A stretch of DNA of 64,000 nt from Pseudomonadota bacterium (lineage in GTDB: Bacteria > Pseudomonadota > Gammaproteobacteria > Burkholderiales > Rhodocyclaceae). The notes under the pieces were generated by a model. The model saw nothing but the letters and a program-made list of their open reading frames with translations, made no database searches and was not told the DNA's origin. Shown in pieces: positions 52,929-62,156 of this stretch (its first letter is position 1; each line of letters opens with the position of its first letter). Location: NCBI GenBank assembly GCA_018241725.1, contig JAFEDI010000108.1:62001-126000 (forward strand). The letters are read 5' to 3'. The position numbers and the translations under genes were made by a program.

Positions 52929-54734
52929 ATGAGTGATTTTCATATCCCGACCGCCTTCCAGCTTGCCGGCATGATCATTCTTGTCATGCCAGCCTTCACC
53001 TGGTGGGCATTGTCCAGATCGCCATCGCAGAAGCTCGGGCTATGGTGTGCCAGCGGAATTCTGATAGGGATCGGGACCCTCCTGTTTGGCTTGCGTTTGC
53101 ACGTTCCGGCCTGGGTAAGCTATCCGCTGGCGAATTTTCTTGTTGTTCTGGGTAGTCTCGTTCGTATTCAGTCGTTGCGTCATGAGGTCAGCAAGCCATG
53201 GCCAACGCCCTGGATTGTGCTCGGAGCCATCGTGTCCATCGTTATCTTCGAGTTCATCAGAGTTGGTCTCGATGATGCTGTCCTTCGCATCGGGTACATC
53301 CATGCGCTACTCCTGGTTCTGTTTGGCTATATAGCTTTCCTTGCCTGGCAGATCGGCCGGAGGCTTCAAAATCGCAGCGCGCGGGTGATCGCTGGTTTCC
53401 ACGGCCTGCTGGTGGCCGGTTTTCTGCTGCGCCTCAGCGAGCTTGCTTATGGTGCAATCAACGCGAACATGATGGCGACGACTTATGGCGGCATCTTGAT
53501 CGCGGTAGTTGGACTATTGACCGGCGCAGTCTCCCACATGGCCTATTTAGGTATGCAATTGGAGCTGACACAGGACAAATTGATTACGGTCGAGGGGGAG
53601 TACCAGGGAATCTTGAACACCACGCCGGACGGTTTCATATTGGCGGATGCGGAAGGCCGCTGTATCGATGTCAATGAAATCTACTGCCGGATGCTGGGCT
53701 ATGCGCGTATGGAAGTACTGCGCATGAACATACGGGACATCAAGGAGATGAGTGGCTCAGAGAGCACTCCAGAGATGTTGCACCAGCTTCGAGAGAAGGG
53801 TTTCGATCGCTACGAAAGCCGGCATCGCTGCTGCGACGGGCGTTTGCTCGACGTTGAGGTCAGCGTTACTTACATACCCGTACCGGTCGACAAATTTGTC
53901 TTCCTCTTTCGCGACATTTCCGAACGCAAGCAGGCCCAAATCGAACTGGAGCGCCGGGTGTTGGTGCGCACTGCAGAACTTGCTACGGCACGTGCGGAGG
54001 CCGAGTCGGCCAATGCAGTCAAGACCCGGTTCATGTCCAACGTGAGCCACGAGATGCGTACGCCCATGCAGGGGATTCTCGGCTTTGTGCAGATCGGCAA
54101 AGGCAGGGTCGGCAACGCACCTCCGGAAAAGCTGCACGAATATTTCGAAAAGATCGAGCAGTCTGGGCGACGGTTGCACCAGTTGATCGAGTCGCTATTG
54201 AAACTCGCCGAGGACGCCTGGACCGAGTATTCAGTCGTGGCAGCTGAAAATCTACGCCAGCTATCGCCAGCGCAATTCGTTCTTCAATGTTGTACCTTGA
54301 TGGACGGAGCGGCACGGAAGCGACAGCAGAATATCGCGATAGAAAATCACTCTTCGCTCCCGGTCATCTTTGCCGATGAAGCACTTTTGCGCCAGGTGCT
54401 GGAGCATCTCATCGGCAATGCCCTGCGCTATTCACCGGAGCAATCGACGGTCATCGTCAAACTCCAAGATAAGCCAGCTCAAATTCAGCTTACCCCGTCC
54501 AGCGCCATGGCCCTGTGCATCCAGATCATTGATGAGGGGTGTGGCATCCCCGAAAAGGAGCTGACTGCCATCTTCGAACCCTTCTACCAGAGTTCGCGCA
54601 CGGCGACCGGCGCCGGCGGCACTGGCCTCGGGCTGGCACTATGCAAAGCCATCGTCGAGCGCCACAAGGGAAAGCTCACGGCAGCGAATCGTCCTGAAGG
54701 CGGATCGATATTTGAAGTGACAATACCGGCTTAA
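52929..54734 (+). CDS. Membrane sensor histidine kinase with PAS domain
   Basis: 601 residues from the ATG at 52929; an in-frame start at 52851 would add 26 residues and neither has a strong ribosome-binding site. Six to seven hydrophobic segments (about 10-215) form an integral-membrane sensor; PAS about 240-350 (ILNTTPDGFILADAEGRCID); coiled coil; HisKA with phospho-acceptor H374 (MSNVSHEMRTPMQG); HATPase with N box (EHLIGNALRYS), G1 (IIDEGCGIPE) and G2 (GAGGTGLGLAL). It has no receiver and no adjacent response regulator, so it is an orphan kinase. Stimulus unknown. Confidence 0.9.
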   Translation: MSDFHIPTAFQLAGMIILVMPAFTWWALSRSPSQKLGLWCASGILIGIGTLLFGLRLHVPAWVSYPLANFLVVLGSLVRIQSLRHEVSKPWPTPWIVLGAIVSIVIFEFIRVGLDDAVLRIGYIHALLLVLFGYIAFLAWQIGRRLQNRSARVIAGFHGLLVAGFLLRLSELAYGAINANMMATTYGGILIAVVGLLTGAVSHMAYLGMQLELTQDKLITVEGEYQGILNTTPDGFILADAEGRCIDVNEIYCRMLGYARMEVLRMNIRDIKEMSGSESTPEMLHQLREKGFDRYESRHRCCDGRLLDVEVSVTYIPVPVDKFVFLFRDISERKQAQIELERRVLVRTAELATARAEAESANAVKTRFMSNVSHEMRTPMQGILGFVQIGKGRVGNAPPEKLHEYFEKIEQSGRRLHQLIESLLKLAEDAWTEYSVVAAENLRQLSPAQFVLQCCTLMDGAARKRQQNIAIENHSSLPVIFADEALLRQVLEHLIGNALRYSPEQSTVIVKLQDKPAQIQLTPSSAMALCIQIIDEGCGIPEKELTAIFEPFYQSSRTATGAGGTGLGLALCKAIVERHKGKLTAANRPEGGSIFEVTIPA

Positions 54735-54821
54735 GACAGACTCATCTCCCGCCCTCCTCGACATCCTCCGTTTCCAAATGGTTTGGTCCCTTTCCCGATA
54801 AAGGAGGTGCAACCCGGCCAG

Positions 54822-55343
54822 CTATCGGGTTGCCGAGCGCACGCACTCCATGATCCACGCACAGTGAATCCCGTGGAACCAGACGTAATCCGCGCACGCA
54901 AAAGCACCAATCCAAGACGCGGCAACGACGAGCAGATCGCAGCGCCCGCTCTTCCACCAATTGAGGGAATGGCGGCAACACAGCCACGGCACACCGAGGG
55001 GGTTGGGCCAATCGGCCAACAGGTGCATCAACCCGCCGATGGCAAAGCCCACGCCCAGCGGCGCCGGCGTGCTTTTGCCGAGTTGCTCATAGGAATAGAA
55101 AAGGAGCGCGATCCAGGCCAGGCCCCAATGCGTCAGGGTGCGATGGGTGATCCATAAACGGCGCGACCTGGACCACCAGGCCACCTCCAGCCAGTCGGGC
55201 GCGGTGCTGCCGATAAAGCCCATCAAAAAGCTCAACGCGCTCCACATCTGATATGGGCCACCCGCGCCGGCGTGGGCGACCACCGCTGCCGCGATTACCG
55301 CTGCGGCCCAACCTGTGGCGTGATGCGCTTTGTTTGAAGCCAT
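54822..55343 (-). CDS. Membrane-bound metal-dependent hydrolase-like protein (YdjM/DUF457 family)
   Basis: 173 residues from the ATG at 55343; the frame extends to 55664 but upstream sequence looks non-coding. Four or so membrane segments. His/Asp motifs typical of the YdjM group are present: KAHHATGW at the N-terminus, GSTAPDWLE, THRTLTHWG and GLMHLLADWPNPLGVPW. Members are SOS- or envelope-associated membrane proteins with a predicted metal site. No LexA box was recognised. Divergent from the exported protein at 55547. Confidence 0.85.
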   Translation of the reverse strand: MASNKAHHATGWAAAVIAAAVVAHAGAGGPYQMWSALSFLMGFIGSTAPDWLEVAWWSRSRRLWITHRTLTHWGLAWIALLFYSYEQLGKSTPAPLGVGFAIGGLMHLLADWPNPLGVPWLCCRHSLNWWKSGRCDLLVVAASWIGAFACADYVWFHGIHCAWIMECVRSATR

Positions 55344-55546
55344 TGCTCGACGACGTGCATTTCCCGCAAGGGAAAATTGGGGGGTCGTATAGTGGCAGAG
55401 TATTGAATAAAAATACAGTTCTGAGCGGTATCGACATCTTATTGACTGGCAGCCCATGCCGGCACCCCGCGCGTCTGGGTGTGAGCCTTGCGCAAGCAGC
55501 ATCGCTCCCCTATAAGGAATGCATGAACGTCCGTGGGGAGGTTGCC

Positions 55547-56065
55547 ATGAACTCGTGCAAGGTGCGGCGTTGGATCCCGGCAACTCTGTGCAAGGCCATC
55601 TTGTGCGCGGCCATCGGTGTGGTCGGCATATCTGCAGCACAGGCGCAACAGCAGACGCCGCCAAAGGCGGCGGAGCTACGGATATACAAGCCCATCGATG
55701 CCAGCAAATTGACGGTCGAGAAACATGAGGCTTTCAAGGCCGATGTGTTCAGGGGCGTCACCTTGTCGCCCGAGCAACAGATGACCGTGATCGGGAATCT
55801 GGGAAGCCTGGGGTGCACCCCGACGAAAATCATGCAGCAAACCTTGCCGACGCCGCCGGGTCTGACCACCGGGGACGCGTGCCGGAGCAACTATGCCGGT
55901 ACGCCGCAAGAATTGCGGGCATTGCGCAAGGTGCTCACAGAGCTGATCCGCAGGAACAACGCCGCCGACCTTGCACCTTTCGAGGCGGGCATTCCGAAGG
56001 ACTGCCCTTACAAGGAGCTGTATTACTACCTGGACCTGCTGGCCCAGGTCACGGGAGGGGTGTGA
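55547..56065 (+). CDS. Exported hypothetical protein
   Basis: 172 residues from the ATG at 55547, chosen for GGGGAGG six bases upstream; an in-frame ATG at 55523 is possible. Signal peptide about 1-36 (AILCAAIGVVGISAAQAQQQ). The mature part has four Cys (for example SLGCTPTKIMQ, GDACRSNYAG, KDCPYKELYYY), suggesting disulfides in the periplasm. No known domain was recognised. It ends two bases before the next gene, so the two form an operon and probably a functional pair. Confidence 0.72.
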   Translation: MNSCKVRRWIPATLCKAILCAAIGVVGISAAQAQQQTPPKAAELRIYKPIDASKLTVEKHEAFKADVFRGVTLSPEQQMTVIGNLGSLGCTPTKIMQQTLPTPPGLTTGDACRSNYAGTPQELRALRKVLTELIRRNNAADLAPFEAGIPKDCPYKELYYYLDLLAQVTGGV

Positions 56066-56067
56066 GC

Positions 56068-56679
56068 ATGTCGGTGGCGATACGAATGCTCGCTGGTGCA
56101 TGCTTGTGCTCGGTACTGCTCGGTAATCCGACGACCACCTTGGGGGTGGTCATCGACGTCAGTGGCACGGCAAAGAAATATGCGGTCGGGGCTCAGGAAA
56201 CGAGCACGCCGACAAGGCCCCAAACCCTGGTGGAACTGGACCAGAAGGACCAGGCGGCCCACATCCGATGGCAACGGGACTACGAGAGGCGCGGCTGGGA
56301 ATGGCATCTGTTCTCCACGCAACTCCTGTTCTGCATCGTGATGGGTATCGTCGCTTTCGGACTGTGGATCACCTACCTGCAGTTCAAGCGCGACTACACG
56401 GGCCGAGCGCATGCCAAAAAGGCGAAAGCTGCCAATGCACAGGCTGGGCAGGCGCCGGCCGCCGAATCCACCAGCGAAGAATCTGCCCCACCCACAACAA
56501 CGAATTCGACCCTCAAGATCGGGCCCGCAGGCATGGAGATGACGTCGCAGATCGTAGGCCTGCTGGTGCTGGCGCTGTCGGTGGCTTTCTTTTACTTCTA
56601 TGTAAAAGAGGTCTATCCCATGCGCGAGATCGAACGCGACAAGGTGACGCCTTCCGCATCCACCACAGCGGAACAGTAG
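56068..56679 (+). CDS. Hypothetical membrane protein with signal sequence and two further hydrophobic segments
   Basis: 203 residues. Signal-like N-terminus (about 1-25), a hydrophobic segment (LLFCIVMGIVAFGLWITYLQ, about 90-110), an Ala/Lys/Ser-rich stretch (about 115-150), TTNSTLKIGPAGMEMTSQIV and a second membrane segment (GLLVLALSVAFFYFYVKEVY, about 170-190). Not recognised. Two bases separate it from the upstream exported protein. The TLKIGPAGMEMTSQ-type segment before a final transmembrane helix recalls small phage/plasmid-borne effector membrane proteins but no assignment is justified. Confidence 0.7.
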   Translation: MSVAIRMLAGACLCSVLLGNPTTTLGVVIDVSGTAKKYAVGAQETSTPTRPQTLVELDQKDQAAHIRWQRDYERRGWEWHLFSTQLLFCIVMGIVAFGLWITYLQFKRDYTGRAHAKKAKAANAQAGQAPAAESTSEESAPPTTTNSTLKIGPAGMEMTSQIVGLLVLALSVAFFYFYVKEVYPMREIERDKVTPSASTTAEQ

Positions 56680-56765
56680 AGGGCATCGACGAGTCCCTGA
56701 ATCCCTCCAACACAAGCTCACGCCCTTCCCTCACAATCCCCCGCTTTCAATCTCAAGCGGTAGTC

Positions 56766-57440
56766 ATGCAAGTCATCATCGTAGGGGCCGGCAAGCTGGC
56801 GAAGGAGCTGCTCGGTTCGCTGGAGTTGGACACGCGCTATCAGGTCGTTTCGTGGGAGCAGCGCGCTGCGGGCGATGGAGAGGCCATCGTGGTCCATGCG
56901 GGGTCGGGGCGGGAGTTGGCGGAGGTGAGTGCGTTCTGTGCAGACACGGGGTCGCCGCTGATCGAGCTGTCCACGGGGTCGGACGTCGAGGGCGGCGAGT
57001 TCGGGTTTCCGGTGGTGTTGTGCCCCAACACGAACATCCTGATGCTCAAGTTCATGGCGATGCTGGAGGCGTCGGGGCCGCTGTTCCACGGCTACAAGAT
57101 CGAGCTGGTGGAATCCCACCAGGCATCGAAGACGTCGGTGCCGGGCACGGCGGTGAGCATGGCCCATGCGCTCGGGCTGGCGCCGGAGGCGATCCAGTCC
57201 GTCCGCAAGCCGTCGGTACAGCACGACACGCTGCACATCCCAGAGAACCAGCTCGCCCGCCATGCCTTCCACCGCATCCGCATCGAGGATGGCGCGTGCA
57301 GCGTGCAGATGGAAACGCGGGTCTATGGGGATACGCCTTACGCCAGCGGCATGGCGCGCATCGTCGAGGCGGTGCATGCGCATCGGCTGGAGAACCGGGT
57401 TTATCCGGTGATGGAGTTCATCACCAAGGGCTGGCTATAG
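56766..57440 (+). CDS. Dihydrodipicolinate reductase (DapB)-like protein
   Basis: 224 residues. N-terminal Rossmann segment (MQVIIVGAGKLAKELLGSL) and a C-terminal DapB-like half with LCPNTNILMLKF and ELVESHQASKTSVPGTAVS, corresponding to the DapB PN- and H/K-x5-SGTA region. The nucleotide loop GAGKLAKEL departs from the usual GxxGxMG, and the protein is shorter than DapB (~270), so a role as housekeeping DapB is doubtful; related proteins act on other amino acid derivatives. A duplicate scrap of its last ~15 codons lies 3.2 kb downstream at 60638-60682. Confidence 0.8.
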   Translation: MQVIIVGAGKLAKELLGSLELDTRYQVVSWEQRAAGDGEAIVVHAGSGRELAEVSAFCADTGSPLIELSTGSDVEGGEFGFPVVLCPNTNILMLKFMAMLEASGPLFHGYKIELVESHQASKTSVPGTAVSMAHALGLAPEAIQSVRKPSVQHDTLHIPENQLARHAFHRIRIEDGACSVQMETRVYGDTPYASGMARIVEAVHAHRLENRVYPVMEFITKGWL

Positions 57441-57698
57441 GTGCTTTCGGGAATCGCATCACGGCGTTGGGGACGCCGGCCGAAGCGACATGTGTCGCCA
57501 AATAAGGTACCTGGATGCAGAAGAAGTTTGCCCGGTCATTCCACACCCGCACGGCTCTACCGTTCCTGTTGAAGCATGGAGTAAGCGGGTCCAGGCTGAG
57601 GCAGTGCAGCACTTCATAGCGACAGCCCATCTTGGGATGAGACGCTCCCTGGCAACGCGGGATGCATACGGACGCCTGCGGTCAAAAAGGGGAGCGCG

Positions 57699-58700
57699 AT
57701 GTGGAAAGCACTGCTGGCCATCACTGCCACGCTGATCATAGCGGGTTGCGACGACTCCACACCATCAAACCCGACCCACACTGCAACGGCAGCGTCCCAG
57801 AAGATGAGGGTTGCCTACACCTACCAACCGCAAAGCACGCTGATCCATGTGGCGGCCGCGCAGCGCTATTTCGCTGAAGAGGGCCTGGATGTGCAGTTGC
57901 TGCAACATACCCATGGCAAGGCAGCGCTGCAGTCGGTTCTGGATGGACAAGCCGACATTGCTACCGTGGCGGAAACACCGGTGATGTTCAGCGTCCTCAG
58001 CGGCGCCAGGATCTTTGTCCTTGCCAATATCGAGTCGAGCACCCTCAACAACGCCATCGTCGCCAACATGGACGCCGGCATCAAGACGGCGGAAGACCTG
58101 AATGGAAAGCGCATCGGCTACACCGCCGGCACCACCTCCGAATTCTTCCTCGATTCGATGCTCACAACCAAAGGTTTGGGCAAAGGTGACATACGGGCCG
58201 TGGCGCTGAAACCCGATGAAATGCAACAGGCGATGCTGAGCCGTCAGGTCGATGCGGTTTCGACGTGGAACTATCCCCTCACCCAGATCAAGCATCGGTT
58301 GGGCACCAGCGGCGTGGTGTTCTATGACCGGCAGATCTACACCGAGACTTTCAATATCGTGGCCAAGCAGGACTTCGTCGACCAGCACGCCGAAGCGGTC
58401 AAACGCTTCCTCCGCGCGCTGATCAAGGCAGAGGAGTTTGTCGAGAAATACCCGGTGGACGCGCAGAACATCGTTGCCGCAGCGGCAAAGATCGACATAC
58501 AGCTGGTTCGGGAGGTCTGGGACGCCTCCAATTACAAGGTCGTTCTGGACCAGACACTGCTGCTGACCCTGGAAGATGAAACCCGGTGGGCGCTGAAGAA
58601 CAGGCTCACCGAACAATCGGACATGCCGGACTATGCGAGCTATGTCTATCTGGACGGGCTCCTGGCAGTGAAGCCGGATGCAGTTTTCATCCACAAGTAG
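57699..58700 (+). CDS. Substrate-binding lipoprotein (NMT1/SsuA-like) paired with a sensor kinase
   Basis: 333 residues. Lipoprotein signal with lipobox IIAGC (C17), then a type II periplasmic-binding fold: VAYTYQPQSTLIHVAAAQRY, AEEGLDVQLLQ, VLDGQADIATVAETPVMFSV and LNGKRIGYTAGTTSEFFLDS. NMT1/SsuA-type proteins bind pyrimidines, sulfonates, nitrate or similar anions. No ABC permease or ATPase is present; instead the hybrid kinase begins six bases after its stop. This suggests that the lipoprotein presents its ligand to the kinase rather than to a transporter (inference). Confidence 0.9.
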   Translation: MWKALLAITATLIIAGCDDSTPSNPTHTATAASQKMRVAYTYQPQSTLIHVAAAQRYFAEEGLDVQLLQHTHGKAALQSVLDGQADIATVAETPVMFSVLSGARIFVLANIESSTLNNAIVANMDAGIKTAEDLNGKRIGYTAGTTSEFFLDSMLTTKGLGKGDIRAVALKPDEMQQAMLSRQVDAVSTWNYPLTQIKHRLGTSGVVFYDRQIYTETFNIVAKQDFVDQHAEAVKRFLRALIKAEEFVEKYPVDAQNIVAAAAKIDIQLVREVWDASNYKVVLDQTLLLTLEDETRWALKNRLTEQSDMPDYASYVYLDGLLAVKPDAVFIHK

Positions 58701-58706
58701 GGTCCC

Positions 58707-60659
58707 ATGAGCGTTTCTGCCAAATTAAGAATCCTCTCGGCCCTTGTGGCAGTGGCGCTGCTGGCGTTGGGCGGAATTCTCGTTGGCGCATTTCGCGAGT
58801 TCAATTTCGCCAAGAGCAATGCGGCGCTGGCCAATACGATCAGCGACAATTATTTCCAGCGCGCCGCATTTCGGGACCAGTATTTCCTGTTCCGCGAAGG
58901 TCGCCTGCGGGCCGCATGGGAGAAGAGGAAACGGATCGCCGATGAATTGCTGTCGGAAGCCGCCGACAGGTTCACGCAGGACAAGGAAAAGCGGCTTATG
59001 GAGCAGCTGCGCAGGAACGCGGACGATGCAACGCAGTTGTTCCAGCGAATCGTGCAGAACACGGAGGCCATGAAAGCGCCGGGCGCCAACAAGCTCATCC
59101 TCGATGAGCTCGACAGGCGGCTGTACAGCCAACTGCTGATGAAGGCCAACGGTCAGCAGAATGCAGCGCTGGCCCTGCAGAACGCGACTGACGAGCGCGT
59201 CGAGGCAACCTACCGACGCTTGTCCATCACAGTGATCCTGTTTGCCTTCACGCTCGGCATCGGCTCCATCCTGATCACCCTTTATCTGAGCAAACTATTG
59301 CGGAACCGCCTGCTGCCCTTGCACGCCGGCGCGCAGAAGATCGCCGAAGGGAATCTGGAATACCGGATCGAGGATGGCGGCAGCGATGAATTTTCCGATC
59401 TGGCCCGGTCGTTCAACGGCATGGCCATCAAGATCGGGGCGATGCAACTGGACCTCGCCAACCGCGCCGAAGCGGCCGAGGCCGCCAATCGTTCCAAGAG
59501 CGCCTTTCTCGCCAACATGAGTCATGAGCTGCGGACCCCCATGAACGGCATCATGGGCATGATCGAGCTTGCGACGCACCGCGCCACCGATCCGAAGCAG
59601 CTCGACTGGCTCAACAACAGCAAGGCGTCGGCCAGACATCTGCTGTCGATCATCAATGACATTCTCGACTTCTCGAAGATCGAGGCCGGCAAGCTCGAGC
59701 TGTCGGAAGAGGAACTGGATGTCCGCGTCCTGCCCTTCAATGTGTGCTCCATGGTCGCCGAGGCGGCCAACGCGAAAGGACTCCAACTCAAGACCGAGGT
59801 TGAGAGCCTGCCGCCGCGATTGCTGGGGGATTCGACTCGCCTGACTCAGGCGCTGCTCAACCTCGTCGGCAATGCCATCAAGTTCACCAGGACGGGCTCC
59901 GTCACCGTGCGCACCGTCCAGGAACACGAGGACGACGACAGCATCGTGCTCCGTTTCGAAGTCATCGATACGGGTATCGGCATCTCCCGGGAGACGATGA
60001 GCCGATTGTTTACTCCGTTCGAGCAGGCTGACGCATCCACCGTCCGCAGTTTTGGCGGCACGGGCCTTGGCCTGGCGATCACCCGGCGGCTGGCCCAACT
60101 GATGGGCGGAGACGCCGGCGTGGAGAGCGTTGTGGGTGAAGGCAGCACCTTCTGGCTTACCGTGCGCCTGCGGAAGACGGACGGCGACAGCCCCACATCC
60201 GTAGCGACTTCGGAGGCTGCGATGGCCGAGCAGTTGCGGGAGCTCCATGCCGGCACGCGGATATTGGTGGTCGAGGATAACGAAGTGAACCAGATGGTCG
60301 CCCAGGCGATGCTCGAAGAGATCGGCCTGGTGTGCGACTTTGCTGAAGATGGAGAGGTTGCCGTGGCGAAGATTCGGGATGCCCCGCCGGGGACATACGC
60401 CCTGGCCCTGATGGACATGCAGATGCCCAGGATGGATGGGGTCACGGCGACAAAGGTCATCCGCCAGCTCGAAAGCGGCAGGAAGATCCCCATCGTCGCC
60501 ATGACTGCCAATGCATTCAGTGATGATGAGGCTCGGTGCATGGCCGCCGGAATGAATGATTTCGTATCGAAGCCCGTAGCCCCGGACAAGCTCTACGGCG
60601 CGCTGTTGAAATGGCTGGCGGTAGTTCCCAGCTGCCGGAGAGCCGGGTCTATCCGGTGA
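58707..60659 (+). CDS. Hybrid sensor histidine kinase/response regulator
   Basis: 650 residues. Two membrane segments (about 8-28 and 172-195) flank a periplasmic helical sensor of ~140 residues; HAMP about 195-250; HisKA with H273 (ANMSHELRTPMNG); HATPase with NLVGNAIKFT, DTGIGIS and GGTGLGLAI; C-terminal receiver (about 515-640) with acidic pocket VVEDN and phospho-acceptor D570 (LMDMQMP). The kinase-lipoprotein pair probably senses one solute. The last residues (VPSCRRAGSIR) are read in a frame overlapping a dapB-like scrap, so the original C-terminus may have been slightly different. No Hpt or output regulator lies adjacent. Confidence 0.93.
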   Translation: MSVSAKLRILSALVAVALLALGGILVGAFREFNFAKSNAALANTISDNYFQRAAFRDQYFLFREGRLRAAWEKRKRIADELLSEAADRFTQDKEKRLMEQLRRNADDATQLFQRIVQNTEAMKAPGANKLILDELDRRLYSQLLMKANGQQNAALALQNATDERVEATYRRLSITVILFAFTLGIGSILITLYLSKLLRNRLLPLHAGAQKIAEGNLEYRIEDGGSDEFSDLARSFNGMAIKIGAMQLDLANRAEAAEAANRSKSAFLANMSHELRTPMNGIMGMIELATHRATDPKQLDWLNNSKASARHLLSIINDILDFSKIEAGKLELSEEELDVRVLPFNVCSMVAEAANAKGLQLKTEVESLPPRLLGDSTRLTQALLNLVGNAIKFTRTGSVTVRTVQEHEDDDSIVLRFEVIDTGIGISRETMSRLFTPFEQADASTVRSFGGTGLGLAITRRLAQLMGGDAGVESVVGEGSTFWLTVRLRKTDGDSPTSVATSEAAMAEQLRELHAGTRILVVEDNEVNQMVAQAMLEEIGLVCDFAEDGEVAVAKIRDAPPGTYALALMDMQMPRMDGVTATKVIRQLESGRKIPIVAMTANAFSDDEARCMAAGMNDFVSKPVAPDKLYGALLKWLAVVPSCRRAGSIR

Positions 60660-60682
60660 AGGCGTTCATCCCGAAAGGCTGA
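60638..60682 (+). pseudogene. Duplicate scrap of the dapB-like gene's 3' end
   Basis: In one frame these 45 bases read ESRVYPVKAFIPKG then stop, against ENRVYPVMEFITKGWL at the end of the DapB-like gene (57393-57440). The DNA shares long blocks, such as CCGGGT-TATCCGGTGA and GTTCATC. The 5' part of the gene is not present here. The scrap begins inside the hybrid-kinase CDS, so the last seven kinase codons are read through it in a different frame. Confidence 0.7.
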
Positions 60683-60770
60683 TTGTGAGTGCAGCCCTGC
60701 CTGCCCCGCAGAGCCGGCTGGATCACGGGCCCGGAGTCCCGCGACCCAGCCGGAGAAGGCTCAATACGCG

Positions 60771-62126
60771 TTATCGATCGGCATCCGCAGCAGCGGCATC
60801 GCCGGTAAAGAAGGACTCATTCTTGCGGGACACCACCTTGTAGGTTTCGTCCTGGAACAGCCCCTGCACCGTGCTCATCGTCCCAGCCTGGAGGTTGTAG
60901 ATGGTCACCGGCTTGGCCAGCACCGCCGGCACTGCAGGCACGAAGAAGGTGGGAACGACAGAGGTCCGCCACAGCTTGCCCTCCGAGTCATAGCCGTCCA
61001 TCAGCACCAGCAGCCAGGTATCCTCGTCGAAGTAGTACTTGCGCTTGGGTACCGCGTGGCGCTTGCCGGAGACGACGGTGGCTTCCACTTCCCAGACGCG
61101 GTGCAGCTCCCACCGGAGCTTGTTCGAGTTCAGATGGAATTTGTCGAAGGCTTCGGATTCCTTTGCCGTGACGAGTTCGTTGTTGTTGTACGGGATATAC
61201 ATCTCCCGCTTGCCTACGAGCTTCCACTCGAAACGGTCCGGGTGCCCCATGAAACCCATGACCTCGTCGAAGTAATTGGCACCCGACGAGACGAAGTCCG
61301 GCGTGTCGTAGGCCACTGTAGGCGCCCGGCGGACGCGGCGTTGCCCGACGAGATACTGCCAGGCCTGTCGCGGGAGCTTGGCGTTGATGCTGTCGCGCAG
61401 AACCAGGGATTCACCCGCCTTGAACGGGGGCGCGGTGGTGTTGAAGCGCTGCAGGAAATACTCCCCTGTCCAGTTCTTTGCCGAGCCATCCTTGTAGTAA
61501 TAGGGATGCTGGAAGAAGTTGTCGGTGCGCGTGGCCATCGTCCGCGCACCGTTCGAGGTCCCGACGATGTTCTTTGAGCCGAATTCGACAGACTCGGGCT
61601 CGATGCGGAGGATGTAGTTCCAGATCACCTCGATACCGGTCTTGGGAATCGGAAACGGAATGCCGCCGAAGCAGCCTTCCACCGACATCCCGGCGTCTAT
61701 CGTCTTGCAGCCGGTGGCGTTCCTGGCCGTTCCATCGTAAACGTACTGCGGCGCGACGGCCGTCCGGTGGGTGGGGAAGACATTGACGTGATAACTGTCC
61801 GGGTATTTCTTCAGCAGCGCCATGGTGCCTTCGGAAAGCTTGCCCGCGTATTGAGCCATGTTCGATGCAGAGATCTGTACAGCGGGCTTTTCTCCCGGAA
61901 ACAGATTGACCGGAATGTCGCCGACCCGGGGGCCACTGACCTTGCTGCTCCCGCCGCCGCTCCAGGCAGGGATGCTGCCGTCCTTGTTGCCGGCCTTCTC
62001 GCCACCAAGGGGCGTCAGCACCGTCTTGAGCTGGGACGCCTCGTCCGCCGAAACGGAGGCTACGGCTAGCTGAAACTGGAACAGCGTGCTGGCTGCGGCC
62101 AGGCAGATCATTGTTTTGCTCTTCAT
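60771..62126 (-). CDS. DUF1329 outer-membrane/periplasmic protein
   Basis: 451 residues with a signal peptide (about 1-23, ending AVASVSA). DUF1329 family landmarks: LTPLGGEKAGNKDGSIPAWS, GCFGGIPFPIPKTGIEVIWN, QRRVRRAPTVAYDTPDF, KRKYYFDEDTWLLVLMDGYD. The fold is related to the LolA/LolB lipoprotein-carrier type. Such proteins are regularly encoded next to DUF1302 proteins, as here (30 bp downstream of it), and are reported with steroid, alkane or other hydrophobic compound use and with RND-type exporters. A joint role in handling a lipid-like molecule at the outer membrane is the likely function. Confidence 0.88.
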   Translation of the reverse strand: MKSKTMICLAAASTLFQFQLAVASVSADEASQLKTVLTPLGGEKAGNKDGSIPAWSGGGSSKVSGPRVGDIPVNLFPGEKPAVQISASNMAQYAGKLSEGTMALLKKYPDSYHVNVFPTHRTAVAPQYVYDGTARNATGCKTIDAGMSVEGCFGGIPFPIPKTGIEVIWNYILRIEPESVEFGSKNIVGTSNGARTMATRTDNFFQHPYYYKDGSAKNWTGEYFLQRFNTTAPPFKAGESLVLRDSINAKLPRQAWQYLVGQRRVRRAPTVAYDTPDFVSSGANYFDEVMGFMGHPDRFEWKLVGKREMYIPYNNNELVTAKESEAFDKFHLNSNKLRWELHRVWEVEATVVSGKRHAVPKRKYYFDEDTWLLVLMDGYDSEGKLWRTSVVPTFFVPAVPAVLAKPVTIYNLQAGTMSTVQGLFQDETYKVVSRKNESFFTGDAAAADADR

Positions 62127-62156
62127 GTTGGGATTCCTATTTTGGCGGGGATGGGA

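Noticed and set aside
57490-57698. Short rightward open frame between the dapB-like gene and the lipoprotein
   Set aside because: No family resemblance, no convincing start, and it runs into the lipoprotein gene in a different frame.
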